Of a stretch of 10,842 bases of DNA, positions 1-6,242 are shown one piece after another (positions within the stretch are counted from its first letter, which is position 1; the number at the start of each line of letters is the position of its first letter). The position numbers and the translations under genes were made by a program. The stretch spans positions 1 to 10,842 of the forward strand of contig JAHFBU010000029.1 of assembly GCA_023249795.1 (NCBI GenBank). Reading direction: 5' to 3'. The DNA comes from Syntrophaceae bacterium. GTDB lineage: Bacteria > Desulfobacterota > Syntrophia > Syntrophales > UBA5619. Under the pieces are notes generated by a model. The model made no database searches and was not told the origin of the DNA. It saw only the letters and a program-made list of their open reading frames with translations.

Positions 1-1
1 C

Positions 2-25
2 TTTTCCCTGAAGCGAAAGGAGTAA
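2..25 (+). CDS. C-terminal tail of an upstream gene, possibly a sensor histidine kinase (partial)
   Basis: Reading from base 2, seven codons give FSLKRKE followed by a TAA stop at 23-25. A hydrophobic beta-strand followed by a basic tail is how many HATPase_c histidine kinases end. A kinase directly before two response regulators would make sense. The stop overlaps the Shine-Dalgarno of the next gene, as expected in an operon. Only seven residues are visible, so the kinase identity is inference from context and another reading frame could be the real one. Confidence 0.35.
   Translation, partial: FSLKRKE
17..22 (+). promoter_or_regulatory. Shine-Dalgarno supporting the TTG start at 32
   Basis: AAGGAG lies 9 nt before TTG at 32-34. 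No ATG or GTG in this frame lies between the site and the conserved REC beta-1 strand, so this site fixes the start of the first response regulator. Confidence 0.7.
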
Positions 26-31
26 CAGCAT

Positions 32-469
32 TTGAGAGAGATTCTCGTGATTGAAGACAACCGCCATGACGCGGCGATGATCCTGGAGGCCATGCAGGAG
101 CAAGGCATAGGTAACGATGTTTGCGTCCTGCGAAATGGAGCCGATGCGCTGGATTATATTTTTGGTGTTGAGGGATGCCTGCAAAGACCGGACGGCGGTT
201 GCCCCAGATTCATCCTGCTCGATCTGAAGCTTCCCAAGGTCGGGGGGATGGAAGTCCTCAGCCGTCTGAAGTCCGATGACCGGACCCGGGACATCCCCGT
301 CATCGTGTTTACGTCGTCCAATGAGGCAAGGGATCGAACCGAAAGCTCCCGCTTGGGGGCCAACAGTTATGTCGTCAAGCCCCTCGGCGCGGATCTTTTC
401 TCACGGACGGTTGTCAGTATAAGTGATTATTGGCTCATGATGAACAGGACGCCCTACCGGGACGCATAG
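32..469 (+). CDS. Single-domain response regulator (Rcp1/CheY-like REC)
   Basis: This 145-residue protein is a stand-alone receiver domain with no output domain. The acidic pair E8-D9 follows beta-1. The phosphoacceptor is D64 in LLDLKLP, the switch residue is T94 in VFTSS, and the conserved lysine is K116 in VVKP. The insertion between beta-2 and beta-3 (about residues 43-58) is typical of the Rcp1-type regulators that pair with phytochrome-like or PAS hybrid kinases. The family receives a phosphoryl group from a histidine kinase and acts through protein contacts or as a phosphorelay intermediate in the cytoplasm. It starts at TTG with a good ribosome site and is followed 47 nt later by a second response regulator, so both probably belong to one signalling operon. 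The cognate kinase is likely just upstream of the window. The REC assignment is secure; the partner is inferred. Confidence 0.93.
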   Translation: MREILVIEDNRHDAAMILEAMQEQGIGNDVCVLRNGADALDYIFGVEGCLQRPDGGCPRFILLDLKLPKVGGMEVLSRLKSDDRTRDIPVIVFTSSNEARDRTESSRLGANSYVVKPLGADLFSRTVVSISDYWLMMNRTPYRDA

Positions 470-484
470 GCAAGGCCAACAACC

Positions 485-499
485 CCCCGCTCAGCGGGG
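485..499 (+). other. Short GC hairpin just before the Shine-Dalgarno of the second response regulator
   Basis: CCCCGC at 485-490 and GCGGGG at 494-499 form a perfect 6-bp stem with a 3-nt loop. It ends one base before the AAGGAGG site (500-506 region). It could tune translation or mRNA processing between the two response regulators. There is no T-run, so it is not a normal terminator. Confidence 0.4.
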
Positions 500-500
500 A

Positions 501-506
501 AGGAGG
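501..506 (+). promoter_or_regulatory. Shine-Dalgarno that decides the start at 517
   Basis: AGGAGG, 10 nt before ATG at 517. The frame is open further upstream, to an ATG at 430, but that would overlap the preceding gene by 40 nt and lacks both a ribosome site and homologous sequence. The 517 start is therefore preferred. Confidence 0.8.
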
Positions 507-516
507 AAAACGAATC

Positions 517-1389
517 ATGGACAGGAATTTACGAATCTTGATCCTCGAGGATGTCCCAACGGACGCGGAATTGATTCAGTTCGAACTCAAGGAAGCGGAT
601 ACGGTTTTTACGGCGAACTGTGTCAAGGACAAGGTGGGCTATCTCAGTGCCCTGGACGATTTTTCCCCGGACATCATCCTTTCGGATTATTCCCTGCCTT
701 CCTTTGACGGACTCTCGGCACTGAAGCTGGCCGTTCATAAGTGTCCGGAAGTTCCGTTCATCTTCGTTTCCGGGGCGCTGGGCGAGGAGACGGCCATCGA
801 ACTGCTCAAGCAGGGGGCGACGGATTATGTCCTGAAGCACCGGTTGGCCCGTCTGGGGCCTGCCGTTGCCAGAGCCCTGCAAGAGGTCAATGAGCGACGG
901 GAAAAGGAAGCGGCTGTGGAGGCGCTCAAAAAAAGGGAACAGGCTCTGGAGGCGAAATCGAAAAGCCTCGAAGAGGCCAATACGGCGCTGAAGGTTCTCC
1001 TGCGTCACCGTGAGGAAGACAAGACCGTCCTCGAAGAGCAGGTTCTGACCAATGTCCGGAAACTGATCCTGCCGCATATCGAAAACTTGCAGCGTCAGAA
1101 ATTAAGCGGACCTCAAATGGCCCAGGTCAACCTGATCGATGAGAATCTCAAGAAGATCGTCTCTCCCTTTTTGCGCAATTTGACATCGGATTATCTTGAA
1201 CTGACCCCGAGAGAGATTCAGGTGGCCCACCTCGTCAAGGAGGGAAAAACGACCAAGGAGATGACCGAGATTCTCAACATATCGGCAACGGCAGTGGACT
1301 TCCACAGAAAGAACCTCCGCGCCAAATTCGGGATCAAGAACAAGAAGACCAATTTGATGGCCTTTCTGGCCTCTCTTGGCGGACCATAG
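517..1389 (+). CDS. Response regulator: REC domain, coiled coil, LuxR-type DNA-binding domain
   Basis: The protein is 290 residues long. Residues 5-120 are a receiver domain: E11-D12 acidic pair, phosphoacceptor D57 in ILSDYSLP, S85 as switch residue and K107. Residues about 125-175 are rich in E, K, A and L in heptad style and should form a coiled coil. Residues about 176-225 form a helical linker. Residues 228-287 are a GerE/LuxR helix-turn-helix that opens with the usual LTPREIQVAHLVKEGKTTKEM motif and contains the recognition helix around TAVDFHRKNLRAKFG. The linker plus HTH resembles the C-terminal part of many deltaproteobacterial PAS/LuxR regulators, so here a REC domain replaces the PAS sensor. 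It should act as a phosphorylation-controlled transcription factor. It is probably co-transcribed with the preceding single-domain regulator. Its targets are unknown; the universal stress gene downstream is one candidate, by position only. Confidence 0.92.
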   Translation: MDRNLRILILEDVPTDAELIQFELKEADTVFTANCVKDKVGYLSALDDFSPDIILSDYSLPSFDGLSALKLAVHKCPEVPFIFVSGALGEETAIELLKQGATDYVLKHRLARLGPAVARALQEVNERREKEAAVEALKKREQALEAKSKSLEEANTALKVLLRHREEDKTVLEEQVLTNVRKLILPHIENLQRQKLSGPQMAQVNLIDENLKKIVSPFLRNLTSDYLELTPREIQVAHLVKEGKTTKEMTEILNISATAVDFHRKNLRAKFGIKNKKTNLMAFLASLGGP

Positions 1390-1524
1390 CTTTTACCGCC
1401 CGCTAAGCAACCATACAATTCATATTGCCCCGCCGGTCCCTTTAGCGCAGACTGCTGTCAACAACGCAGCAGCTTCATCAATGCACGATGAGGCCTGTGC
1501 ACAGCAATAGGGGATAATGTTTCA
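1390..1524. other. Intergenic region before the universal stress gene, with small inverted repeats
   Basis: This 135-nt gap has no convincing ORF. CTGCTG (1452-1457) and CAGCAG (1467-1472) make a 6-bp stem with a 9-nt loop. CTGTGCACAG (1495-1504) is a perfect 10-bp palindrome 20 nt before the GTG start of the next gene and could be an operator half-site pair. CGCTAA (1401-1406) and TTAGCG (1442-1447) are complementary but 35 nt apart. No strong terminator and no clear sigma-70 or sigma-54 promoter is visible. Confidence 0.35.
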
Positions 1525-1989
1525 GTGGATTCCACAAGGTTTTTGCCAACGCATATTCTCGTGCCGACCGACTTTTCCGGCTACGCTCATCAAGCATTCA
1601 TATGTGCGGTGAATATCGCATCAACGTGCCATTCCAAGGTTTTACTGCTGCATGTGATCGACGAGCAGATCGCCCAGAGTGTGATCGATTATTTTCCGGG
1701 CGAAACCGAGGGGAATAAGGCGATACAGCGCAAACTGGAGGCGACGATCGACAGACTCTGGCATGAGATCGACAGTATCTCCGATAACGCTCCGGAAGTG
1801 GGAATGACATGCGAGGCCAGACAGGGGATCCCCTATGACGAAATCCTCAAGGAGCAGCAAAAGAGCAAAATTGACCTGATCGTTATGGCCTCTCTCGGCA
1901 GGACCGGGATTGTAAACAGTATGATCGGGGGGGTGGCTGAGAAGGTCTTGCGCGGCGCCAAATGTCCGGTCATGCTCATCAGGAATTGA
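1525..1989 (+). CDS. Universal stress protein, UspA family
   Basis: A 154-residue single-domain Usp, normal length for the family. Beta-1 with the nucleotide-contact aspartate is ILVPTDFS (D16). The C-terminal nucleotide loop is G125-R-T-G128 followed by G135-G136-VAEKV and then the closing strand CPVMLI. In ATP-binding Usps the second glycine is normally followed by Ser or Thr (G-S/T) to hold the phosphates. Here it is Gly-Gly, so nucleotide binding may be weaker or altered. The start is GTG with a weak AGGGGA 10 nt upstream, and no better start exists. Usps are cytoplasmic stress or energy-state proteins, often dimeric. It follows two response regulators on the same strand with a 135-nt gap, so it may have its own promoter. 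It is convergent with the next operon. Family is secure; function here is unknown. Confidence 0.93.
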   Translation: MDSTRFLPTHILVPTDFSGYAHQAFICAVNIASTCHSKVLLLHVIDEQIAQSVIDYFPGETEGNKAIQRKLEATIDRLWHEIDSISDNAPEVGMTCEARQGIPYDEILKEQQKSKIDLIVMASLGRTGIVNSMIGGVAEKVLRGAKCPVMLIRN

Positions 1990-1991
1990 AA

Positions 1992-2035
1992 CCTGGGAGG
2001 GGGAATCCCGTAGGGACAATTACGGTCAGCCCAGG
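1992..2035. terminator. Imperfect stem-loop between convergent genes (possible bidirectional terminator)
   Basis: CCTGGG (1992-1997) pairs with CCCAGG (2030-2035), and inside it CCGTA (2008-2012) pairs with TACGG (2021-2025) around an 8-nt loop. It sits between the stop of the stress gene (1989) and the stop of the opposing membrane-protein gene (2026). There is a short A-run at 2037-2040 but no proper T-tract in either direction, so intrinsic termination would be weak. Confidence 0.3.
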
Positions 2036-3021
2036 GTAAAATCCGTGCCGATCATGCGGCAAATCGCGATCCCCGTGAAAAGGAGATACGCGACGAGGCA
2101 CACCATGGCAAGCCTCTTTTGAAACAAAGGCAAACTGCCGGCAAGAGAACCGACGCCGGCGAAGGGCATCAGCACGCCGACGCCGAGCCCGGAAACGACA
2201 CCGGTCAGAAGCGCGGCGTAGAGGAGATATCCGATATAGTGGTACTCTCGCTGTAATATGCAGAAGGGACAATGGTGTGTGGGCAACTCATAGAAATAGA
2301 GCGAGATGAATGATATTAGCGAGATACAGGAGACCAGAAAGAACAGCCCGCTTGCGAAAGAGAAAAGTCCCCCCAGTTTACCCTTGAACCAGTAAATACC
2401 CCCCAGGACAAAGGTCAGCCCGAAGGAGAGATAAAAGCCTGCCATCGCCGCTTTTGCCGGTATGGCCGCGATGTCGGAGCTGACGCCGTTTCCCTCGGAA
2501 CTGAACAGGCTTCCGCAGCAGGAGGTGATCACGTCCGCTTTCAATTCGAGGAAGTAGAGCGTCTGAACGACGGACTCCGCCAGGAACAGCGGCGCAAGGA
2601 CGAGCAGCAGGGCATATTTCTTTTTGATCAGGGGATAGTCATGGGCCCCATTGTCCACATGGTTGATGATCAGCCACAGGCCGGCCAGGATGACATTCAG
2701 GATCTTCAGAAGAAACGCCGGGTAGCCATAAGGATCGACGTTGAGGGAGCCGGCGGCGCACATGGCCCCGACGAATTGGTTGTGAAGGCTCTCCGCCGTT
2801 TGGACGAACAGAAAGAGGGATCCGACCTGGAAAATCAGGACATAGGCGAGGAGCGTCGATATCAGGTACGTCCGCCTCTCCAACGCGAGCTGTCCCTCGC
2901 TGCCGCTTTTAAGATTCCATCGCCTCATGATCCCGATCCCAAAATAGGCGCCGTAGAGGGTCATCCCGGTCGTAAGAAGAGAAACGAGGAGAAGCGCCAC
3001 GATGGCGGGATGCAGGATCAT
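2026..3021 (-). CDS. Polytopic membrane protein with a DsbB-like CPFC motif
   Basis: 331 residues with about eight transmembrane segments (roughly 4-30, 52-74, 103-120, 135-157, 187-211, 219-243, 262-290, 302-322). Basic loops at 31-50, 131-136 and 212-216 should be cytoplasmic, which puts every loop with conserved-looking cysteines on the periplasmic side: C88, C168-C169 and C251-C254. The last pair lies in HHCPFCILQREYH, close to the CxxC-x2-Q/E-R motif that begins the second helical pair of DsbB-type quinone-linked thiol oxidases. This suggests electron or thiol exchange across the membrane, but the overall fold is larger than DsbB (4 TM), so this is inference. The start codon overlaps the stop of the ABC ATPase (ATGA, 3018-3021), so translation is coupled. 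It is the last gene of the NosL/ABC operon. No gene name recognised. Confidence 0.85.
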   Translation of the reverse strand: MILHPAIVALLLVSLLTTGMTLYGAYFGIGIMRRWNLKSGSEGQLALERRTYLISTLLAYVLIFQVGSLFLFVQTAESLHNQFVGAMCAAGSLNVDPYGYPAFLLKILNVILAGLWLIINHVDNGAHDYPLIKKKYALLLVLAPLFLAESVVQTLYFLELKADVITSCCGSLFSSEGNGVSSDIAAIPAKAAMAGFYLSFGLTFVLGGIYWFKGKLGGLFSFASGLFFLVSCISLISFISLYFYELPTHHCPFCILQREYHYIGYLLYAALLTGVVSGLGVGVLMPFAGVGSLAGSLPLFQKRLAMVCLVAYLLFTGIAICRMIGTDFTLG

Positions 3022-3746
3022 GCCGTATCTCCTTCCAGCATCCCGTCCCGGACGGAGATCACCCGGTCGACCATTTTCGCTTCGAAAACCAGGGGGTCGT
3101 GGCTGGCGATGATCGCCGTCTTTCCCTGATCCTTGAGACGGGCGATGATCTCCATGAACGCCGAGGAGAGCTTGCTGTCGAGATGCGCCGTCGGTTCGTC
3201 GGCGATGATCACCGGGGGATTATTCATCAACGCCCTGGCGATGGCCACCCGCTGGGCCTCCCCGCCGGAGAGCCATTCAACCTTCGCCAGGGCGCGACCG
3301 CTTAGGCCGAACATCTCCAGGAGAGCAAGCGCCCTCTTCTTGACAACGCCGTGCTTTTCTCCCAGGGGAAACGCGGGCAGCATGACATTCTCAAGGACGG
3401 TAATTCCCTTCAGCAGGTTGAACTGCTGGAAGATGAACCCGAAGGTCCGTCGCCGGATCTCCGTCAGAAATCGTTCGGGAAGGCTTGTCACTTCCACCTC
3501 GGTGGTATCCCCGCCGTTGGGAAAGAGATACTCCCGCGGAAGCCCTCTCTGGAGAATGATCCGGCCCGATGTCGGCCGTGCCATGCAGCCGATCAGGCTC
3601 AGGAGCGTCGTTTTTCCCGAGCCGCTCGGCCCTTTGAGGACCGTGACGCGATTGGCCTCCATCGACAGGGTGACCCCATCGACGGCAACAAATTCGTTGG
3701 GCCTGCCGAGGTTAAAGCCCTTGCGCACGTTGAGCAGTTTGATCAT
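3018..3746 (-). CDS. ABC transporter ATP-binding protein (LolD/MacB type)
   Basis: 242 residues carrying a full nucleotide-binding domain: Walker A GPSGSGKTT (39-47), Q-loop in FIFQQFN (around 107), signature LSGGE (159-163), Walker B VIIADEP (179-185, with D183 and E184), D-loop HLD and H-loop H216 in ASHD. The FGFIFQQFNLL stretch and overall length match the LolD/MacB/FtsE class, which works with FtsX-type permeases and usually powers periplasmic mechanochemistry or lipoprotein/peptide export, not substrate import. An extra stretch at about 66-90 separates Walker A from the Q-loop region. The ATG at 3746 is chosen because it has GAGGT upstream and lies 2 nt after the permease stop. An upstream extension of the frame would overlap the permease deeply and is not coding-like. 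The stop overlaps the next start (ATGA). Partner: the permease just upstream. Confidence 0.95.
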   Translation of the reverse strand: MIKLLNVRKGFNLGRPNEFVAVDGVTLSMEANRVTVLKGPSGSGKTTLLSLIGCMARPTSGRIILQRGLPREYLFPNGGDTTEVEVTSLPERFLTEIRRRTFGFIFQQFNLLKGITVLENVMLPAFPLGEKHGVVKKRALALLEMFGLSGRALAKVEWLSGGEAQRVAIARALMNNPPVIIADEPTAHLDSKLSSAFMEIIARLKDQGKTAIIASHDPLVFEAKMVDRVISVRDGMLEGDTA

Positions 3747-3748
3747 GG

Positions 3749-4885
3749 TTATGACCTCATCACGGAGTCGGGATCTACAATGGCCGCCCGCCAGGACGGC
3801 ACGATGGTCGCCACGGTATAGGGCACGACGGTCAGGAAGAACAGCACCGCCACCTGGTACGGATCGACAAAGGGGGTGATCCTGAAGTCCGGGTAGAGCA
3901 CCGACCATCCCTTCATGGCGGGCGCGAACAGGGCGGCCGAGAAGAAGAACACATGCCCGTAGGCCAACAGGATTCCGACGGTGAAGGAGAAGAAGGAGAT
4001 GAGGAGCCCTTCATACGCCTTCACGGCGATCACGTCGGAGGTCTCCCAGCCGATGGCCTTCAGGATGCCGATCTCCCGCTTCTCGTCCGCGGAGAGGCCC
4101 GAGGCCTTCTCCCAGGCCAGAATGACGAAGGCCAGAAGCGCCATCATTAAGAGGACGGTCACGATTCCACCGCGCCAGTCGAAAACAGAATCATAGGTCC
4201 GCACCATCTCATCCCGGATGATCGGTCTCGTATCGGGGAGCAGTTCCATCACTTTTTTTGCGACCGTCACCAGTTCTTTCGGATTACGGATTTTGACCAC
4301 CAGATCCGTTGCATGCGTGGAGGGTAATTCGAAGATCTCCCGGAAGTCTCCTTCGGAAAGCAGAACCAGATCGGCGGAGACAAGCTCCGACTCGGGCGAT
4401 ATCACGTCCCGCACGGTAAAAACCCGGGAAGATCCGTTGGAGAGATTGAAGGACATCATGTCTTTGGAATAGATCATCCGGCGCCTCGAAATCCCGTTCC
4501 CGATCATGATCTCTCCGGAGGGAAGGGCAACGTTTCTGGGAACCATGAGTGTGTAGTTGGCGCCGATGGCGGAGTCGTAAATGTATCCCCATAGCCTGGG
4601 CTCAGCCGAGATCACACCGCGGATTCCTCTTATCTTTTCGAGGTAACTCATGGGGATGGGGTCATATCTGCCCTGCAACAATCGCTGAATAACCATTTCC
4701 GGAGCCCCCTTCAGGACGAGCGAGGCCTCGCGCTTCATCGCCTCCGTCAGAAACATGGCTGATCCCAGCATGAAGACCACCAGGACATATACGACAAGAA
4801 GACTGAGATTCTTGCCCTTCCTCCTCACGAGCGAGGAGAGGGTGAAATCCAGGATGCTCCTGTATTTTTCAATCCACCTTGCCAT
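3749..4885 (-). CDS. ABC transporter permease, FtsX/MacB type
   Basis: 378 residues with the MacB/LolC/FtsX layout: one N-terminal TM helix (27-47), a large periplasmic domain (about 48-238), then three TM helices (240-258, 287-320, 342-365). The cytoplasmic coupling loop EKREIGILKAIGW (268-280) and the C-terminal PSWRAAIVDPDSVMR are diagnostic for FtsX permeases. The ATG start has an excellent GAGGAGG site and overlaps the end of the preceding small membrane-protein gene by 17 nt. It should form a dimer that assembles with the ATPase encoded 2 nt downstream. In NosDFY, a related idea (ABC transporter with NosL-type chaperone) loads the copper centre of nitrous-oxide reductase, but NosY is a different permease class, so this is an analogy only. 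Substrate unknown. Confidence 0.94.
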   Translation of the reverse strand: MARWIEKYRSILDFTLSSLVRRKGKNLSLLVVYVLVVFMLGSAMFLTEAMKREASLVLKGAPEMVIQRLLQGRYDPIPMSYLEKIRGIRGVISAEPRLWGYIYDSAIGANYTLMVPRNVALPSGEIMIGNGISRRRMIYSKDMMSFNLSNGSSRVFTVRDVISPESELVSADLVLLSEGDFREIFELPSTHATDLVVKIRNPKELVTVAKKVMELLPDTRPIIRDEMVRTYDSVFDWRGGIVTVLLMMALLAFVILAWEKASGLSADEKREIGILKAIGWETSDVIAVKAYEGLLISFFSFTVGILLAYGHVFFFSAALFAPAMKGWSVLYPDFRITPFVDPYQVAVLFFLTVVPYTVATIVPSWRAAIVDPDSVMRS

Positions 4886-5225
4886 GCAACCTCCTCAAGG
4901 CCGCGGAAGGAGCCGCGATGGACCCCATGGGAAAATGTTCCAGGGAGGTCGGGTGGTCCTGGAAGGCCGAGTAAAGATCGGCCTGGGAGGGATGGCGGGT
5001 ATAGCGTGCCTCCGTGAACAGTGCCAGATCCGTCAGTTCCAGTTTCTCGACAACGGTCGCCAGGCGATGAATCGAGGAGATGTCGGAGTGCCGCCGGACA
5101 TGGGCATGGGTAAATATCAGTCCAAGAAGCAGCACACCGGCGCCCAACAGGAACAGGCAGGGTCTCGATTTCCTCGCGGGAAATCGAGACCCGCCATTTT
5201 TCTTCGGTGGGATTTGTCTATTCAA
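4869..5225 (-). CDS. Small membrane-anchored protein, His-rich periplasmic part
   Basis: 118 residues: a basic N-terminus (1-21), one TM helix (about 23-40) and a periplasmic tail rich in His (H40, H42, H46, H53, H78, H91, H97), with a motif-like TEARYTRHPS and a later HPTSLEHFPMGS. I do not recognise a named family. Reality is supported by the near-perfect Shine-Dalgarno GGAGGTGAT 8 nt before the TTG start, the 8-nt overlap with the NosL-like gene before it, and the 17-nt overlap with the permease after it. The His-rich tail could bind a metal and hand it between the NosL proteins and the transporter, which is speculative. Odd: codons 11-24 contain a perfect 14-bp inverted repeat (5160-5192). 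The TTG start follows TTGAATAG, in which TAG is the NosL stop. Confidence 0.75.
   Translation of the reverse strand: MNRQIPPKKNGGSRFPARKSRPCLFLLGAGVLLLGLIFTHAHVRRHSDISSIHRLATVVEKLELTDLALFTEARYTRHPSQADLYSAFQDHPTSLEHFPMGSIAAPSAALRRLHGKVD
5160..5192 (+). terminator. Perfect 14-bp hairpin with T-run on the + strand, inside a - strand gene
   Basis: GGGTCTCGATTTCC (5160-5173) and GGAAATCGAGACCC (5179-5192) are exactly complementary, with a 5-nt loop. Three more pairs (GGC 5156-5158 with GCC 5193-5195) extend it past one bulged A. ATTTTT follows at 5196-5201 on the + strand, giving a textbook intrinsic terminator in that direction. On the - strand the same hairpin lies in the mRNA about 33 nt after the TTG start of the small membrane protein and is not followed by a T-run. 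No + strand gene is visible upstream of it, so it would stop antisense transcription or act as an mRNA structure for the - operon. Confidence 0.6.
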
Positions 5226-5727
5226 GGCTCTTCATCACCTCCGCAGTGACTTCGGAGAAGCGGACGATTTTGACGCCCCGGTGATCCTTAAGGAACTCCT
5301 TCGCATCCGCCTCTTTCTCCAGAGGAATGAGCTCCCGGCCCATGGGACCGTAGACATCGCTGCCCAGGACGTACCAGGCCCCCCGTGCATCGATCCACTC
5401 GAGAGTGTAATAATTTCTGACCAAGGCGGTCCGGACATCCCCGGGCTTCCTCATGGGGGCATATTTGGTCGGATTATGAAGGTATTTGAACATGTCTTTG
5501 GCTCCGTCAAAGAAGACATGGGAGCCGTCCTTGAAGAGGATGCCCATCGTCCAGTCGGGATACTTTGCCACAAACATGCCGCACACGGGGCACTTGTCCC
5601 CGGCAGTTGGCTTGGGCAATCCCATCTCCGCCGCCCCGGCAGGAAGTGCCGGCAGCAGGCCAACGATAAGGAGCCATGCCAAAACCATCCCGACGCCCCA
5701 TAATCTCATGGCGTTCGGCCACTTCAT
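5218..5727 (-). CDS. NosL-family protein, copper chaperone-like (second copy)
   Basis: 169 residues. A signal peptide or anchor spans about 7-33 (hydrophobic VGMVLAWLLIVGLLPALPAGAA). The mature part has the NosL hallmark CPVCGM (C46, C49, M51), then FKDGSHVFFDGAKDMFKYL, and the C-terminal PMGRELIPLEKEADAKEFLKDHRG-type strand-helix seen in NosL. NosL proteins are periplasmic Cu(I)-binding chaperones that help mature nitrous-oxide reductase. The classical ones are lipoproteins, but here no lipobox cysteine follows the hydrophobic stretch, so it is either released by signal peptidase I or stays membrane-tethered. The ATG overlaps the stop of the other NosL-like gene (ATGA, 5724-5727); an in-frame ATG at 5709 is an alternative. 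Because nosZ is absent here, the client and even the metal are uncertain. Confidence 0.9.
   Translation of the reverse strand: MKWPNAMRLWGVGMVLAWLLIVGLLPALPAGAAEMGLPKPTAGDKCPVCGMFVAKYPDWTMGILFKDGSHVFFDGAKDMFKYLHNPTKYAPMRKPGDVRTALVRNYYTLEWIDARGAWYVLGSDVYGPMGRELIPLEKEADAKEFLKDHRGVKIVRFSEVTAEVMKSLE
5234..5242 (-). promoter_or_regulatory. Near-perfect Shine-Dalgarno deciding the TTG start at 5225
   Basis: On the - strand GGAGGTGAT, the full anti-SD complement, lies 8 nt before TTG at 5225-5223. It is within the last codons of the NosL-like gene. It is the main argument that the 118-residue membrane protein is real and starts with TTG. Confidence 0.8.
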
Positions 5728-6242
5728 GGTTTCTTTTCCATCTTTTTCATTTTCATCATTTTTCTCCGCTCCCGGATCATCTTGGTATCGTCGGCGAGAT
5801 CCTTATAGGAGGCTTCGAGAGCCTCGTCAAAACCCGCTATCCGGCCGTCATTTTCCTGCCGGAATTTTTCCGCATCCGCCTTACTTGCGAAGGCCCACTT
5901 GGCATTCCTTGTCATCACCCCCGGCTTTTTCCCTCCGATGACCCATACCGCCGTTTCAGTATTGATCAGGCTCTTGCTGCCATAATCTCCCACCTGTATC
6001 AGCTTGGGTGTCTTGTCCAGATTCAAGGCCAGATCGACGGCGGCGCAGTGAATGCTGCACGTGCCTACCGTGGTGCCATCGTCGTATTCAATCAGTATTC
6101 TGCTGTGCGCGAACATCTCCCGGTTCATGCCGCAGTATTTACACGCCGATATTTCTTTCACATCGTTATCGAGAGCCCAAAGAACACCGGCCGTCGACAG
6201 AAATATGAATGCCAATACAGAGAACATTATTCCTTTTTTCAT
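5724..6242 (-). CDS. NosL-family protein with Met/Lys-rich tail (first copy)
   Basis: 172 residues: signal peptide about 1-23 (KKGIMFSVLAFIFLSTAGVLWA), then CKYCGM (C34, C37, M39), equivalent to the NosL metal motif, and a second motif CSIHC (C62, H65, C66) in the FCSLHCA-like position of this subfamily. A helix KADAEKFRQE (121-130) matches the NosL C-terminal helix. The last 18 residues are nearly all K, R, E and M (five Met from 155 to 168), which could bind Cu(I) or be a simple charged tail. The ATG at 6242 is selected over an open frame to 6404 because it has GGGAGG 7 nt upstream and starts the signal peptide exactly. It overlaps the next NosL-like start by 4 nt. The two copies are quite different, so this is unlikely to be a recent duplication. 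Likely role: periplasmic metal or thiol relay; client unknown. Confidence 0.88.
   Translation of the reverse strand: MKKGIMFSVLAFIFLSTAGVLWALDNDVKEISACKYCGMNREMFAHSRILIEYDDGTTVGTCSIHCAAVDLALNLDKTPKLIQVGDYGSKSLINTETAVWVIGGKKPGVMTRNAKWAFASKADAEKFRQENDGRIAGFDEALEASYKDLADDTKMIRERRKMMKMKKMEKKP

Noticed and set aside
430..516. N-terminal extension of the second response regulator from an ATG at 430
   Set aside because: It overlaps the previous gene by 40 nt, has no ribosome site, and the extra residues are not part of REC; ATG 517 has AGGAGG at the right distance.
529..1077. - strand open frame opposite the REC/LuxR regulator (182 codons)
   Set aside because: Antisense shadow of a well-supported gene.
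3133..3879. Long + strand open frame opposite the ABC ATPase (248 codons)
   Set aside because: It is antisense to a clear ABC ATPase and permease; the product is Arg/Ser/Pro-rich with no domain, typical of a GC-rich shadow frame.
3747..3908. Upstream extension of the ABC ATPase frame to 3908
   Set aside because: It lies wholly within the permease gene in another frame; the domain begins right at ATG 3746, which has its own ribosome site.
5080..5703. Long + strand open frame opposite the second NosL-like gene (207 codons)
   Set aside because: It is the complement of NosL and the small membrane protein; no ribosome site and no recognisable domain.
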